A program made the position numbers and the translations under genes. Of a stretch of 64,000 nt of DNA, positions 11,429 to 21,814 are shown in pieces. Origin of the DNA: Gracilaria gracilis (taxonomy: Eukaryota > Rhodophyta > Florideophyceae > Gracilariales > Gracilariaceae); assembly GCA_030374805.1 (NCBI GenBank), contig JARGSG010000059.1:310001-374000 (forward strand). The letters run 5' to 3'. The notes beneath the pieces were generated by a model. It worked only from the letters and a program-made list of their open reading frames with translations, was not told where the DNA came from and searched no databases. Each line of letters starts with the position of its first letter. Position 1 is the stretch's first letter.

Positions 11429-12827
11429 ATGATCAATCCTTCCATTGACGATATTCGGTTCGTTCTAGTAGTCGATCCTGCAACCGATCGTCTTCTCGTC
11501 TCGGAGCAATCCGTGCTGCCTATAGTTGAATTTGGAAACTACGGTTCCCATCTCTGTCAAGAGCTATGCAGCACCGTGCGCAAGATGCTACAGTGCACTT
11601 TTGATCTTGAATATCTCCATATGGAATGCGAAACTCGGGATCAACGTTGGGGCAAATTCTTCGCTAAACTAGATGTGTTCGAAGCGATTGGAAGCAATAA
11701 AGCTGATGCTCCAGATGGATACGTGTGGGTATCTCACAGCGTAGCACAAACCATCAAAGTATCGCCGCCATGTGACACAGTGTCTGCTTACTTGGAAGAG
11801 TTCGCAACAAAAGGGGTGGAGGGAATGAACTCCTCTTGTGCACGGTCGTATATGCGTACGGGATGGCTTGTTGGCGCTCGCAGTTTGGGTTACACAAACA
11901 GCTGAAAAAAGCGAGACTACATATTGGAGAGGCATTGTGAAGCTGCGAAGTTTTAGTGAGAGTTGTTTGCTGCTGGTGAAGACCAAGTGTGGTCTGACGT
12001 TCTACATGAAAACCATTTTCCCTTTGTGGGTGTGGAACGAAGTAACAGTATCATGTGCATTGAGTGACGTGATGCCTGAACGCTTTCCGAAACCTTTCGC
12101 AGTTAATGTGAATGAAAATTGGATATTGATGCGCAATTACGGCGAAGCATTACGTCGTGGCGAGTGTCATGTGACCAACAACCCTAGCGTTTTTCGGAAG
12201 GTTCTATCAAGATGGGCTGAGATTCAAGTGGAATCGGTGGGTAAGATTGAGGCGTTGAAACAAAGAGGAGTCCCTGTAGTCGACGGAGAGACACTCAAAA
12301 GAGAAGTGAGGAGAATGGTGGACTGTCCTGTGTGGTTTGAGACTCAGAGAGTTGGAATGAGCGAACACCGACGGGAAGAATTCGAAGACGAGGATGCGTA
12401 CAAGGCCGAGTATCTTGGTTATTTGGATCGGTTGTTGACCAAAGTATCGAAATATAATGCACCATTGGCAATTGTGCATGGAGATCCACATGATGTGAAC
12501 ACGATTTTTGGCGAGGATGACGAATGTACGTTCATTGACTTGTACTACACGGAGATCTCGTTTCCATTCATTGACGCCGTACGATTAGTGGGAATCCACT
12601 CCAGGGAGATATCTAACGGTATTTTGGATTTCTACTTGGAGTATTGGACACGTTACGAAACTGTTGATAGACTACGGGAGTTATGTGAGCTTGTGGATGA
12701 GGTATCGGGTGTTGAGGGTAGATTGTACGGCTTCTATCGCTTTGAAACCAGTCCCGAATGCCAAAAGAAGGATTGCCGTAGAGAAATGCGGTTTCCGGTG
12801 TATCGAAGTTTCCCCACACATAAGTAG
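11429..12827 (+). pseudogene. APH/choline-kinase-fold protein, array copy 1 (frameshifted)
   Basis: The copy begins with the same ATG as copies 2-4 (MINPSIDDIRF). The frame holds to about 11886, then fails at four single-base insertions within roughly 60 bp. Relative to copy 2 these are an extra T in CAGTTTGGG, an extra A in ACACAAACAG, an extra A in GAAAAAAGCG and an extra G in GAGAGGCATT. The net +4 leaves the reading frame shifted by +1. Downstream the shifted frame is open to 12827 and still contains the catalytic HGDPHDVN motif and the metal-binding FIDLYYTE stretch. It therefore became inactive recently. It also lacks the roughly 120-bp upstream block found before the other copies. Sequencing error is an alternative, but four independent indels in such a short stretch make that less likely. 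Confidence 0.85.
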
Positions 12828-13010
12828 ATATATCGTTGAATGAAGGGAGCGACGTATGCTTTTGTTTAGAAGCATAAAGTGACCAAATGAGCATAACACG
12901 GCTGGATCTTCAGTTTGTTGTTACAATGTGAAGGGAAAGGCTACTGATATGTTGGGAGACTGGCAAACCTCATATGTTTCCAGTACTTCACGTATGCTTA
13001 TAGAAAATAA

Positions 13011-13021
13011 AGGGAAGATTC
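13011..13021. repeat. Target site duplication of LINE, left
   Basis: AGGGAAGATTC at 13011-13021 is repeated exactly at 17205-17215, flanking the LINE. The empty site AAAGGGAAGATTCGATTAG is seen in unit 4 around 29525-29542. Confidence 0.85.
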
Positions 13022-13050
13022 TCTCTCTCTCTGTTTATGAGTGCACTAGC

Positions 13051-14224
13051 TCAATTATGGCTTGGTGCAGAACGTTTCTGTTCAAAGAAACGCTCTCTCA
13101 CCAGAAAGGCCAACACTCTAACGGGCCATTTTCTAACAATACTAGAAACGGATTTGTCCTGGCGTTCCCGACTTGAAGGTAGACACAAGCGTCTTGACAA
13201 GTTTCTCTTAGGGCATCTGAGAAGGTAGTGGTCCACATCATTCAGAACACCAGGCCTACAGTTACATACCATCTTCTTTCCAAATAAATGAGATCCAAGA
13301 GGGTGCAAACTTGGTGTATGTCCCACATATATCTGTGCCAAAGCTGTTTCTGCTTCTCTTAGAGTAAGAATATTTTCAAACTCGTCTGGTAACTTCGGAA
13401 TGAGCGATACTGATTTCTTCGTAGTCGAGACCCTCCTTCTTACTTCTGAAAGATCTATAGGAACTCTTATCTGTTCACATAGTGGAATCTTCAATGCTTC
13501 TTTCGCCATGTTATCTACTAGCTCGTTCTTCAAAATTCCACAATGACTTGGCACCCAAAGTATATGAACAGGACATAAAACACTCAGTTCAGACAGGCAA
13601 TTTAGAAAGCTGCTGGACAGCGTTCGATTGTTGTCGAACTGGAGTCTGCAGATTTTCCATAACGCTTTGGGAATCAGTAACAAATCCTAACAATTCCTCT
13701 CCAGCCTCTTCGTACCTTTTTCAAGCACACGCATAATTGCTGCTTTTAGCGCCGTCACTTCCGCCATAAATGAAGATACTCCGACTCCAGCAGGTACCAA
13801 TTTCGTCTCCGGTTTGTGCCCCAGGTTGCCACCATATTGCATATGAGCCACCACCCACAGTAGATATCTTAAGTTCCTTTATGTTCAGTCGGTCTCCGTC
13901 TTCATCTAATATTTCTCTTCCTCCTGGTAGCACTCCATATGCAAACGTAAAGTGATCATCATAGTTAACAACTATATCCGGACTTCGTACATGTTTGTTC
14001 TGAAATTTCTGGACAATCTCATCGTAGCGGTCAAACTCCTCAGGATATTGAATGGAACCTGCGTACCAGCCTTCATCCCACTCAACAGTAGCTCTTAGAG
14101 GTTTGGAACTCTCTGTTCCTTCCGCCTTTCCTACAGATCCATCGGTCCAAACCTCACAGTCTGCAGGTGGTAATAAATTGATTGCTTTCATAGCTTCAAA
14201 TCTTTGTTCCTCCAACAGTGTCAT
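13051..14224 (-). pseudogene. LINE RNase H domain and C-terminal Cys/His motif
   Basis: VWTDGSVG gives the first catalytic Asp, and WVPSHCGILKNELVDNMAKE gives the final Asp-containing helix typical of LINE RNase H. Between them the sequence breaks into two frames (13721-14224 and 13051-13683). After RNase H comes a CNC-x8-DH-x4-C arrangement (CNCRPGVLNDVDHYLLRC), common at the ends of these polyproteins. An extra stretch of about 80 residues separates the first Asp block from the next RNase H motif. It could be a real insertion in the family. Confidence 0.8.
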
Positions 14225-14351
14225 CTTTAGAGCAGTTGCTGTAATGAAATTGTAGTCCTTCCTTGTTCAGTAAACCAACCTCCTCTGGTAGTGGCGCCCG
14301 GGGGAATGTTGTAGTAGCCCCACCTCTGCAAGCCAGAACTCTGCAGCCTTC

Positions 14352-15973
14352 TTAAACGATGATCTTGACTTCCGTATACGGGTGAGCGACTCCCATCTTT
14401 AACGCGAAAGCAATTGGTGTCATTTCCTTTGTTGCACATCGCATTGCTTTCTCGTATCCTATCGCGGCTTGTGATACTGCCACTCTATAGAGGCTTGGTT
14501 GGTCCACTAATTCCCTGAGTCTGTGAATAGGAGAAGATTTCGGACATCTTGTCTGCAGCCTTGATGCCGCATTTCTTGCTCTTTCAATCTCTTCTACAGC
14601 ACATTCCAAGGCATTCGGTACAGCCACACATGCTGCGTACTTCGCTAAGGGCTCTAGAAATCCAATCCTAAAGATATTCATCGTACTCCAGTTGCCACCC
14701 CAACTTGTGCCAGTCAGCCTTCGCAGAATGCGACACCTACTACGGTACTTTGCCGCCACTTTAGCCAAATGATGGTGAAAGTTAAGCCTACTATCCAACT
14801 GAACTCCAAGAAACCGTGTGCTTTCCTGCGGCTCTATCCACATTCCTGAAACTCTCAGCGCATACTTTTCTTTGTTTTTCTTCCAACTTTGGTACGTGAA
14901 TGGAACTGTAGCAGTTTTCTTGGGATTCACCCTGATGTTGTTCTCAGCACAATAAGTTTCCAATCGTTCAATTGCTGACTGCAACTTCGATGTGCAAACT
15001 TCAAGCTTTCTCTGGGTAGTCCACATGGCAACATCATCCGCGAACATGCTTATTCCAATATCCTTTTCCTCTCCTACTACGATGCTTGGTAGGTCTGCGA
15101 CGTAGGCGATCCATAATCCTGGTGAAAGCGTGCTTCCTTGCGGGAGCCCTTGGGGAACAATTCTTGGACTTGTATCGGCCTGTATTCCATCGGCATGTCC
15201 AGCGTCGGTCCATGATAAACGACCTTATCCATCTCCACAGCTGTGCTGGGCAGTCCATGTTCGCCAACTTCACCATCAGTTTTTACGTGTTGAACACAAT
15301 CATAAGCCTTTGAAAAATCGCAGAAGACCCCCAGCGTCTGCTTCCGACTCTGCCAGCCATTTGTCACTTGCTCACACAGCGCAGCTACCTGTTCTTCTGT
15401 CGCTCTGTTCATTCTAAATCCGGCCTGACATGACGGCAGCTTTGGCTCGAGCCATTGCATAAAGATACGGTTAACCATCCTCTCTACTAGTCGCGCTACA
15501 ACTGATGTGAGGGAAATTGGTCGAAACTTCCCTCTAATGCGTGGCTTTGGGATCGGAATGGGACGCGCCAACCGCCACCTAGATGGAGTACAAGATTCCT
15601 TGTAGCTCATATTGATAAGCTCCAACAGCAAACTCTTTGCCACAAAAGGAAGGTGCTGTAAGAACGCAATCTGTACTTCGTCTGGTCCTGCCGTTTTTCG
15701 AGGGTTCATTTGCTTTAACTCTTGTTCCAGGTGTTCCATCTGGAACTGCTTTTCTACCCATGCTGTACCTTCCTTGTATTGCGCCTGATATTTGTCCAAT
15801 ACTCTTCTGTAGTCATTCCTTGTTTCCGTATCCTTCTTATGATTTCGCACTTTTCGTATCTCTGACTTAATGAACCACTTCGCTCTCTTCTTATCGAACC
15901 AAGTTTCTCCCCCAGGAGGACATAAGGGGAGGGATCCACTCTGTTGTTCTCTATTGACTTCATAATTTTCCAC
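14352..15973 (-). pseudogene. LINE reverse transcriptase domain
   Basis: RT motifs appear in order over three frames: FRPISLTSVVARLVERMV, CQAGFR, the first catalytic Asp in FCDFSKAYDC, PQGLPQGSTLSPGLW (visible after a frameshift near 15280), and FADDVAMW with the catalytic Asp pair at about 15040. The thumb region follows to 14352. At least two frameshifts interrupt it. Confidence 0.88.
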
Positions 15974-16066
15974 AACTTTGCATCTTCATCGTTCGGTCTC
16001 AGTATACTCACCATATCCCTCCAGGTATCTCTCTTCAGCCTGTCTATGACAACTCGTGCATGGTCC

Positions 16067-17089
16067 CTAACGCATTGTAAAAATCTTACGATTCTCGTCT
16101 GTTGGGTTTTCTTTGTATCGTTTCCACATTTCCGACCGTTGTTGAACGACCTCTGCTGCCTCTGGATTCCACCATGGGGCTTCTATTCTCCTTCTTCCAT
16201 AAGGAACTGAAACTTTAGCTGCACTCATTATCGAGGAATGTAAGCATTGGTAATATTCATCTACACTGTGAAATGATCTATCATCTATCATGCAGAGATG
16301 GCTTTCGACTTCCTTCTCAAACTTTTTCCAATCTGCATTCTGTATGCTCCACCGTTTCCTTTTCTTCTGTATGAACGACTTTGTTCGCAAACGTACCGAA
16401 ACAAGACAGGGATGATGATCTGAGAACGCGTTGTCAGCAGCTTCCCACTTTGATAACGGTAACCACTTCTCGGGGATTGCTGCAACGTCTATTCCGCTTT
16501 GGGTGCCACAACCAGGGTCTGTGTGAGTTGCGGTACCATCAACGTTCAACACGACACGTCCTGTGCTTTCGAGATAATCTTCCATTTCTACACCAGCAGC
16601 TTCAGTCCTGGCAGGATACCAAGATCCACATACGTTACAGTCTGCAAGCAGCATATCTCGCTCGTCCACTGATTTGTACCATTCCGTTGTTTTCAGCCGT
16701 GGAGGGACATAAACGTTTGTTATCGAGAGCGGGCCCCTTGGCGATCTCACTATGACGGTTACTCTTTCCATTCCCGTGAGGAGGGGCCGCTCTGAGATAA
16801 CATCAAGGCTCATATCCTTTCTTTGGTATGTTGCCACACCTCCCCCACGCCCCGTAGCACCGTCAAGACTACTTTCCCTGTCACATCTGCCAAGAATTGA
16901 GAAGCCTTGTATCCTTGGACTGTGGTCTTCTTTGCGAAGGTGTGTTTCTTGTAGACACAAGAGATCGGCTTTCCATTTGTGCGCCAAGCGCGCAATTTCA
17001 GCGCGTTTCCCCGCCGCAAGAAGACTCCGACAGTTCAGTTGGAGTATACGCAAGACTCCCCGTTCTCCGTTGTTTTCCAATTTTTTCAT
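16067..17089 (-). pseudogene. LINE AP-type endonuclease domain
   Basis: The first ATG in frame is at 17089, although the frame is open upstream to about 17176. The motifs are LQLNCRS, LLCLQETHL with the catalytic Glu, GRGGGVATY, ITNVYVPP, and a terminal SDHHPCLVSV with the active-site Asp-His. These are diagnostic of the apurinic-type nuclease that nicks the target. The frame ends at 16067, and the continuing protein is in another frame, so a break separates endonuclease from RT. Confidence 0.88.
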
Positions 17090-17204
17090 CTTCGTTGGCC
17101 CGAAAGATGTTGGCCTCCTTTGGAGACTCGACCGCAGATCCGTTTCGCTTCTCCTCACGAGAGGGAAGTCAGGCACACCACGTGAAGGCGGATCGCATGT
17201 GCCC

Positions 17205-17215
17205 AGGGAAGATTC
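17205..17215. repeat. Target site duplication of LINE, right
   Basis: AGGGAAGATTC is an exact match to 13011-13021. Array sequence resumes straight after it (GATTGATTAG). Confidence 0.85.
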
Positions 17216-17463
17216 GATTGATTAGTAGACGCTCTTGCACTTACTACTGTTCCGTGCAGGGTTCGGTTATTGCACGGATAGCAGGGTTTGTTTGTTCCGC
17301 TGAACTCATGCATGCCAAGCTAAGAGCTTTAGCTCAGTGAGTAGTTCGGGAACGTGAATAGCTTGTTATAAGGCGTCCACACAATGCAGTTGTTCCCTTT
17401 AATCCCCGGCAGCCCTTAACACTAATACATGCGACTTATAAAACTATTAGGCCATGACCAATA

Positions 17464-17492
17464 GTATGTAGTATTGGTCCAATACTACATAC
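17464..17492. repeat. Quasi-palindrome private to unit 1
   Basis: GTATGTAGTATTGG, a single T, then CCAATACTACATAC form a perfect 14-bp hairpin. Units 2 and 4 read simply GACCAATACTACATGCAATC here, so about 20 bp of inverted copy were added. Confidence 0.85.
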
Positions 17493-17519
17493 AATCAAAC
17501 TTCGATGCCTTCGCCGCCA

Positions 17520-17960
17520 TCACTTCTTTTTGGAAGGTTTGACTTTCTGAGGAGAATTCACCTTCGTGCGTGTCTTCATGTGCCTCTCGTACTTTCCTGC
17601 AATCCACAGACAAATAGACAGCCCAAGCTTCGTTAGTTCAATGCTTTTTACTTCGAACTAAACCTTCTTTGCTCTACGCATGGTTGAAAAAAAGACTTAC
17701 GAGTGGGATAGCCAAATGGCCTACAGCAGAAGAACGTTATAAAGTTAGATATTCCACACAAACATGTCTCAGTACGCGTATGTCTCTTCGGGTGGCGGAT
17801 GCAAAGCGTACGTTCCGCAGTAAGGGCAAAATTGTGTCGAAGCCCCGGTGCCACCAGAACCCGCAGGTGCTGAGCTTGAGTTTTCTCTGCTAGAACTTGT
17901 GTTCCCTCCGCTAGAACTTGTGCTCCCTCTGCTAGAACTTGCGTTACCTGAGCTGCTCAT
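17520..17960 (-). CDS. Small C2HC-like zinc-finger protein with a 20-nt microexon, array unit 1
   Basis: Predicted exons on the minus strand are 17812-17960, 17701-17720 and 17520-17596: 149 + 20 + 77 nt, or 82 codons including the TGA. Introns are GT-AG (91 and 104 nt); the second has a consensus GTAAGT donor and a TTGCAG acceptor. The product is about 81 aa. A Ser-rich N-terminus contains three seven-residue repeats of the type SSSRGNT. It is followed by CPYCGT joined through the microexon to PFGYPTRKYERH, then a Lys-rich tail ending PSKKK. CPYC-x-FGYPTR-x-YE-x-H resembles a C2HC finger. In this copy the final Cys seen in units 2 and 4 (HLMIC, HWMIC) is replaced by Arg (HMKTR), so metal binding may be impaired. 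Without splicing only a 63-codon ORF is seen, so the gene is easily missed. Confidence 0.68.
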
Positions 17961-18205
17961 AATTGAAGTTCAAGCGTCGATGTTAGGAGAAGCAGTCGCC
18001 CCACCGAAAAGCGGTATGTCTCTTCCGTAATCCCTTTGCAACTCTGGCTTGCAGCAGTAAGGTTAGATAAGGCCTTGTCTATGCTTTGGTGTATATGCTT
18101 CGTTCGGTCGTTCCCAAGAAGTAGGTCAAGTAAAGCCATCATTATGATGATCATCATCAAGACAACAGCATATGTAGGATCCACCTCCTTCAAGCATGAT
18201 GCCAC
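17957..18205 (-). CDS. Small predicted membrane protein ORF, array unit 1
   Basis: This 82-codon ORF starts MASCLKEVDPTY. It has one hydrophobic segment, AVVLMMIIIMMALLDLLLG, followed by a charged stretch (NDRTKHIHQS). The first 52 codons recur at 22405-22558, differing mainly at P/T and I/V positions, and decayed traces lie at 25600-25680. The C-terminal 30 codons lie in what is the upstream region of the zinc-finger gene in other units, and its TGA overlaps that gene's ATG (ATGA). It may be a real small gene or a 5' exon/leader of the zinc-finger transcript. No family is recognised. Confidence 0.35.
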   Translation of the reverse strand: MASCLKEVDPTYAVVLMMIIIMMALLDLLLGNDRTKHIHQSIDKALSNLTAASQSCKGITEETYRFSVGRLLLLTSTLELQL

Positions 18206-18229
18206 GGCCGTGAATTTACCTTAACTTCT

Positions 18230-19122
18230 TGTGTGCATTTTGCCTGCTCAGCGTTTGGGTGGGCAGCTCGCGCCGCCACTCTAGAGATACAGTACAGCAG
18301 CATCTTGTCGTGAAACCGCACCAGAGAGGCTCATCTACCCAAGCTCACGCATGTCGCGCACATCTCCACAAGTGCGTACATGTCGCGCTCGCTGTCTACG
18401 TCCAGCGCCGACGTCGACTAGTCAAGAATCACTAACCTCCGATTCCAAATCAACACCCTCGAGAACGCCAGTCGTCGCTGCTCCTTCACGCCCATGCTTC
18501 GCCTCAACGCCTCCCTCGGAATCCAGCCCCTCGTTGCGCACCCGATACCCCCGTACCCCCTGACACCATTCACGCGTTGCAGCGCCGAAACAACCTCGTC
18601 GTCTGTCAAGTCCGTCCCGCCCGACGGGTAGATCACGTTCTCTCGAAGCGACCGCAGCATACACAAACGTCCTCTGTGCTGAGAAAAGCGTGTCTGCGCG
18701 TCCGAGTCTTATGATGCTTCCTTCGCCCTCCTCCCACAACCTGCATATCACTGGCACCCGCGAGCTCTCTCCCATGCCTGATCTTCCCACCACCACCAGT
18801 CGCTCTCCTCGTCGTATACCGAACCCAATGTGCTGCACCAGCCTTTGGTGCGGCACGGTGGGCATGCTAACGCGCTCGTCTCGCAATGTTAGCTCGGCTG
18901 CCTCGCTGTCGTCATCGCCCTCGTTGTTGCGTTCCGACTCGGAACTTCCGAGCTGCTAACACGCGTGGCCGGTGCTCTGTCCGGTTTCCACGCATCCGAG
19001 ATGCCCTTTAGACGCCGGATCCCGGCGCCAAACTCTGCCAACGCAATGAAATTCGACACCACACGTCCAAGAGACAAACGCACATAGTTGAAGGAAACTG
19101 CTTTGTAAGTCAGAGTTACCAA
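18230..19122 (-). pseudogene. ABC transporter ATPase pseudogene, array unit 2
   Basis: This copy shows the same order of blocks as unit 1: FIALAEFGAGIRRLKGISDA, RRGERLVVVGRSGMGESS (Walker A with Glu for Lys), LWEEGEGSIIRLG, FVYA, then after a +1 shift SLRENVIYP, ILD-STSALD with a stop in place of one residue, ERDMYALVEMC and SLVRFHDKMLLY. The +1 shift after FVYA is at the same place in all four units. It lies about 400 bp upstream of kinase copy 2, on the other strand. Confidence 0.72.
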
Positions 19123-19176
19123 GGGTAAGAAGGCTATCTACTAGCTCTACCCCAGTTTTGCGCGGTCACCACTAGC

Positions 19177-19294
19177 AAAACGAACGTTTCGTCGCGTTGA
19201 ATTTAAAATTTTGAACGATTGCAAGAGGAAGATCGATCGCAAGAACGATCGCTATAATTCTGCGCCACGCTGGCCTCGATACCCCTAGTAGAGG
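19177..19294 (+). promoter_or_regulatory. Conserved promoter-like block before kinase copy 2
   Basis: About 118 bp, nearly identical before copies 2, 3 and 4 and missing before the broken copy 1. It starts AAAACGAACGTTTCGTCG, contains repeated CGATCG words and a TATAAT-type AT core (19253-19258, about 240 bp before the ATG), and ends AGTAGAGGTC. Conservation between units and loss in the dead copy suggest a promoter, but the transcription start is unknown. Confidence 0.5.
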
Positions 19295-19494
19295 TCGGTG
19301 GATTGCACCTCACTTATCTCACTTGTCTCACTCCTTCTTCTCTCTCCCTCTCTGTCACACACACTCTTTCTCTCGATTTGACGCATTCCATTGCTTGTGC
19401 CCGCCGTTTGCTTGTTTAGCTGCCCAGGTAACTATCATCTACCCTGGTGTTTTCGGACAAGCCCTCGCTGTTTCGCCAAAGAGTGAAACAAAAC

Positions 19495-20889
19495 ATGATC
19501 AATCCGTCCATTGACGATATTCGGTTCGTTCTAGTAGTCGATCCTACAACCGATCGTCTTCTCGTCTCGGAGCAGTCCGTGTTACCTATAGTTGAATTTG
19601 GAAACTACGGTTCCCATCTCTGTCAAGAGCTATGCAGCACCGTGCGCAAGATGCTACAGTGCACTTTTGATCTTGAATATCTTCATATGGAATGCGAAAC
19701 TCCGGATCAACGTAAGGGCCAATTCTTCGCTAAACTAGATGTGTTCGAAGCGATTGGAAGCAATAAAGCTGATGCTCCAGATGGATACGTGTGGGTATCT
19801 CACAGCGTAGCACAAACCATCAAAGTATCGCCGCCATGTGACACAGTGTCTGCTTACTTGGAAGAGTTCGCAACAAAAGGGGTGGAGGGAATGAACTCCT
19901 CTTGTGCACGGTCGTATATGCGTACGGGATGGCTTGTTGGCGCTCGCAGTTGGGTTACACAGCAGCTGAAAAAGCGAGACTACATGTTGGAGAGCATCTT
20001 GAAGCTGCGAAGTTTTAGTGAGAGTTGTTTGCTGCTGGTGAAGACCAAGTGTGGTCTGACGTTCTACATGAAAACCATTTTCCCTTTGTGGGTGTGGAAC
20101 GAAGTAACAGTATCATGTGCACTGAGTGACGTGATGCCTGAACGCTTTCCGAAACCTTTGGCAGTTAATGTGAATGAAAATTGGATATTGATGCGCAATT
20201 ACGGCGAAGCATTACGTCTTGGTGAGTGTGATGTGACCAACAACCCTAGCGTTTTTCGGAAGATTCTATCAAGATGGGCTGAGATTCAAGTGGAATCGGT
20301 GGGTAAGATTGAGGCGTTGAAACAAAGAGGAGTCCCTGTGGTCGACGGAGAGACACTCAAAAGAGAAGTGAGGAGAATGGTGGACTGTCCTGTGTGGTTT
20401 GAGACCCAGAGAACTGGAATGAGCGAACACCGACGGGAAGAATTCGAAGACGAGGATGCGTACAAGGCCGAGTATCTTGGTTATTTGGATCGGTTGTTGA
20501 CCAAAGTATCCACATATAATGTACCATTGGCAATTGTGCATGGAGATCCGCATGATGTGAACACGATTTTTGGCGAGGATGACGAATGTACGTTCATTGA
20601 CTTGTACTACACGGAGATCTCGTTTCCATTCATTGACGCCGTACGATTAGTGGGAATCCACTCCAGGGAGATATCTAACGGAATTTTGGATTTCTACTTG
20701 GAGTATTGGACACGTTACGACACTCTTGATAGACTGCGAGAGTTATGTGAGCTTGCAGGTGAGGTGTCTGGGGTTGAGGGTGATGTGTATGGCTTCTATC
20801 GCTTTGAAACCAGTCCCGAATGCCAAAAGAAGTATTACCGTAAAGAAATGCAGTTTCCGGTATATCGAAGTTTCCCCACACACAAGTAG
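19495..20889 (+). CDS. APH/choline-kinase-fold protein, array copy 2, 464 aa
   Basis: The start chosen is the ATG at 19495 (MINPSIDDIRF). An upstream in-frame extension of 16 codons has only a GTG. Residues 180-195 (LLLVKTKCGLTFYMKTI) give a probable ATP-binding Lys at 193. HGDPHDVN at 349-356 matches the catalytic HGDxxxxN loop of aminoglycoside phosphotransferase and choline kinase relatives. FIDLYYTEISFPFIDAVRL at 367-385 supplies the metal-binding Asp369 and the usual following Asp. These enzymes transfer phosphate from ATP to small molecules or proteins; the substrate here cannot be told. The first 170 residues (RFVLVVDPTTDRLLVSEQ, LPIVEFG, ELCSTVRKML) look like a Nudix-type fold but lack a proper Nudix box. 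No signal peptide or membrane segment is seen. It is flanked by the ABC pseudogene upstream and the zinc-finger gene downstream, both on the opposite strand. Confidence 0.85.
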   Translation: MINPSIDDIRFVLVVDPTTDRLLVSEQSVLPIVEFGNYGSHLCQELCSTVRKMLQCTFDLEYLHMECETPDQRKGQFFAKLDVFEAIGSNKADAPDGYVWVSHSVAQTIKVSPPCDTVSAYLEEFATKGVEGMNSSCARSYMRTGWLVGARSWVTQQLKKRDYMLESILKLRSFSESCLLLVKTKCGLTFYMKTIFPLWVWNEVTVSCALSDVMPERFPKPLAVNVNENWILMRNYGEALRLGECDVTNNPSVFRKILSRWAEIQVESVGKIEALKQRGVPVVDGETLKREVRRMVDCPVWFETQRTGMSEHRREEFEDEDAYKAEYLGYLDRLLTKVSTYNVPLAIVHGDPHDVNTIFGEDDECTFIDLYYTEISFPFIDAVRLVGIHSREISNGILDFYLEYWTRYDTLDRLRELCELAGEVSGVEGDVYGFYRFETSPECQKKYYRKEMQFPVYRSFPTHK

Positions 20890-21361
20890 ATATATCGTTG
20901 AATGAAGGGAGCGACGTTTATTGCGAAGCATGAAGTGGCCAAGTGAGTATGTACAACAAGGCTAGATCTGCAGTCTGTTGTGATCATGTGAAGGGAAAGG
21001 CTACTGATATGTTGGGAGACTGGCAATTCTCACGTGTTTCTAGTACTTCACATATGCTTTTTAGGGAATAAAGAGAAGATTCGATTAGTATTTGCTTTTG
21101 CACTTTCTGCTGTTCCGTGCAGGGTTCAGTTATTGCAAGGATAGCGGGGTTTATTTGTTCAGCATGACCCATGCATGCCAAACAAAAAGCTCTATCTCAG
21201 TGAGAAGTTCGTGAACGAGGATAGCTAGCTATCAGGCGTCCACACAATGCAGTCGTTCCCGTTAATCCCTGCAAGCCCTTAAACCAATACATGCGACTGA
21301 AATAAACTATTAGCCCATGACCAATACTACATGCAATCAAACTTTGATACCTTCGCCGCCA

Positions 21362-21814
21362 TCATTTCTTCTTCTTGGGAGGTTTGACTTTCTGAGGAGA
21401 GTTCACCTTCGTGCATATCATCAAGTGCTTTTCGTATTCACCTGCAATGCTCAGACAAATAGACAGCCCAAACTCCGTTAGTTCAATGCTTTTTTACTTC
21501 GAACTAAACCTTACCTCTATGCTCTACGCATGGTTGAAAAAAGACTTACGAGTCGGATAGCCAAATGAACTACAGCAGAAGAACGTTATAAAGTTAGATA
21601 TTCGATACAAACATGTCGCAGTACGTATATCCGAAGTTCAGGTGGCGCTCGAATGCAAATCGTACTCTCCGCAGTAAGGGCAAAAGCGTCTCGAAGGCCC
21701 GGTCCCACCAGAACCCGCAGGTGCTGAGCTTGAGTTTTCTCTGCTAGAACTTGTGTTCCCTCCGCTAGAACTTGTGTTCCCTCTGCTAGAACTTGCGTTA
21801 CCTGAGCTGCTCAT
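21362..21814 (-). CDS. Small C2HC zinc-finger protein with a 20-nt microexon, array unit 2
   Basis: Predicted exons on the minus strand are 21666-21814, 21550-21569 and 21362-21441 (149 + 20 + 80 nt = 83 codons with stop). Introns are 96 nt (GTACGA...CTGTAG) and 108 nt (GTAAGT...TTGCAG). The 82-aa product has a Ser/Gly/Asn-rich N-terminus with three seven-residue repeats, then RRFCPYCGD, the microexon SFGYPTR, and EYEKHLMICTK followed by a basic PPKKKK tail. This gives a complete C-x2-C-x13-H-x3-C finger assembled from all three exons. The finger appears only after splicing: reading on through the first intron gives an early stop. It is convergent with kinase copy 2. Role unknown; a small nucleic-acid or protein-binding factor is a guess. 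Confidence 0.72.

Larger units (their letters stand above)
13022..17204 (-). mobile_element. Full-length non-LTR retrotransposon (APE-RT-RNase H), decayed
   Basis: The element is 4.18 kb on the minus strand, inserted in the 3' region of array unit 1 and bounded by an exact 11-bp target duplication. The order from its 5' end is AP-type endonuclease, reverse transcriptase, RNase H, then a Cys/His-rich end (CNCRPG, H, C). Frameshifts or stops separate several parts, so it is probably not active. Its 3' end, read on the minus strand, is a repeat of AGAG units rather than poly-A, only about 18 nt after the stop codon. RNase H after RT places it in the I/R1/Tad-type supergroup. A clade cannot be assigned by eye. 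Confidence 0.9.

Noticed and set aside
11127..11445. Minus-strand ORFs rich in alternating Arg-Glu
   Set aside because: They are translation of the (TC)n microsatellite and have no coding support.
19447..19494. Sixteen-codon N-terminal extension of the kinase-like proteins
   Set aside because: It begins with GTG. The ATG at 19495 is conserved in all four copies, and copy 3 has a substitution in the extension, so the ATG was used.
20269..20553. Minus-strand 94-codon ORF opposite the kinase gene, repeated in every copy
   Set aside because: It recurs only because the sense gene is conserved; it is an antisense shadow.
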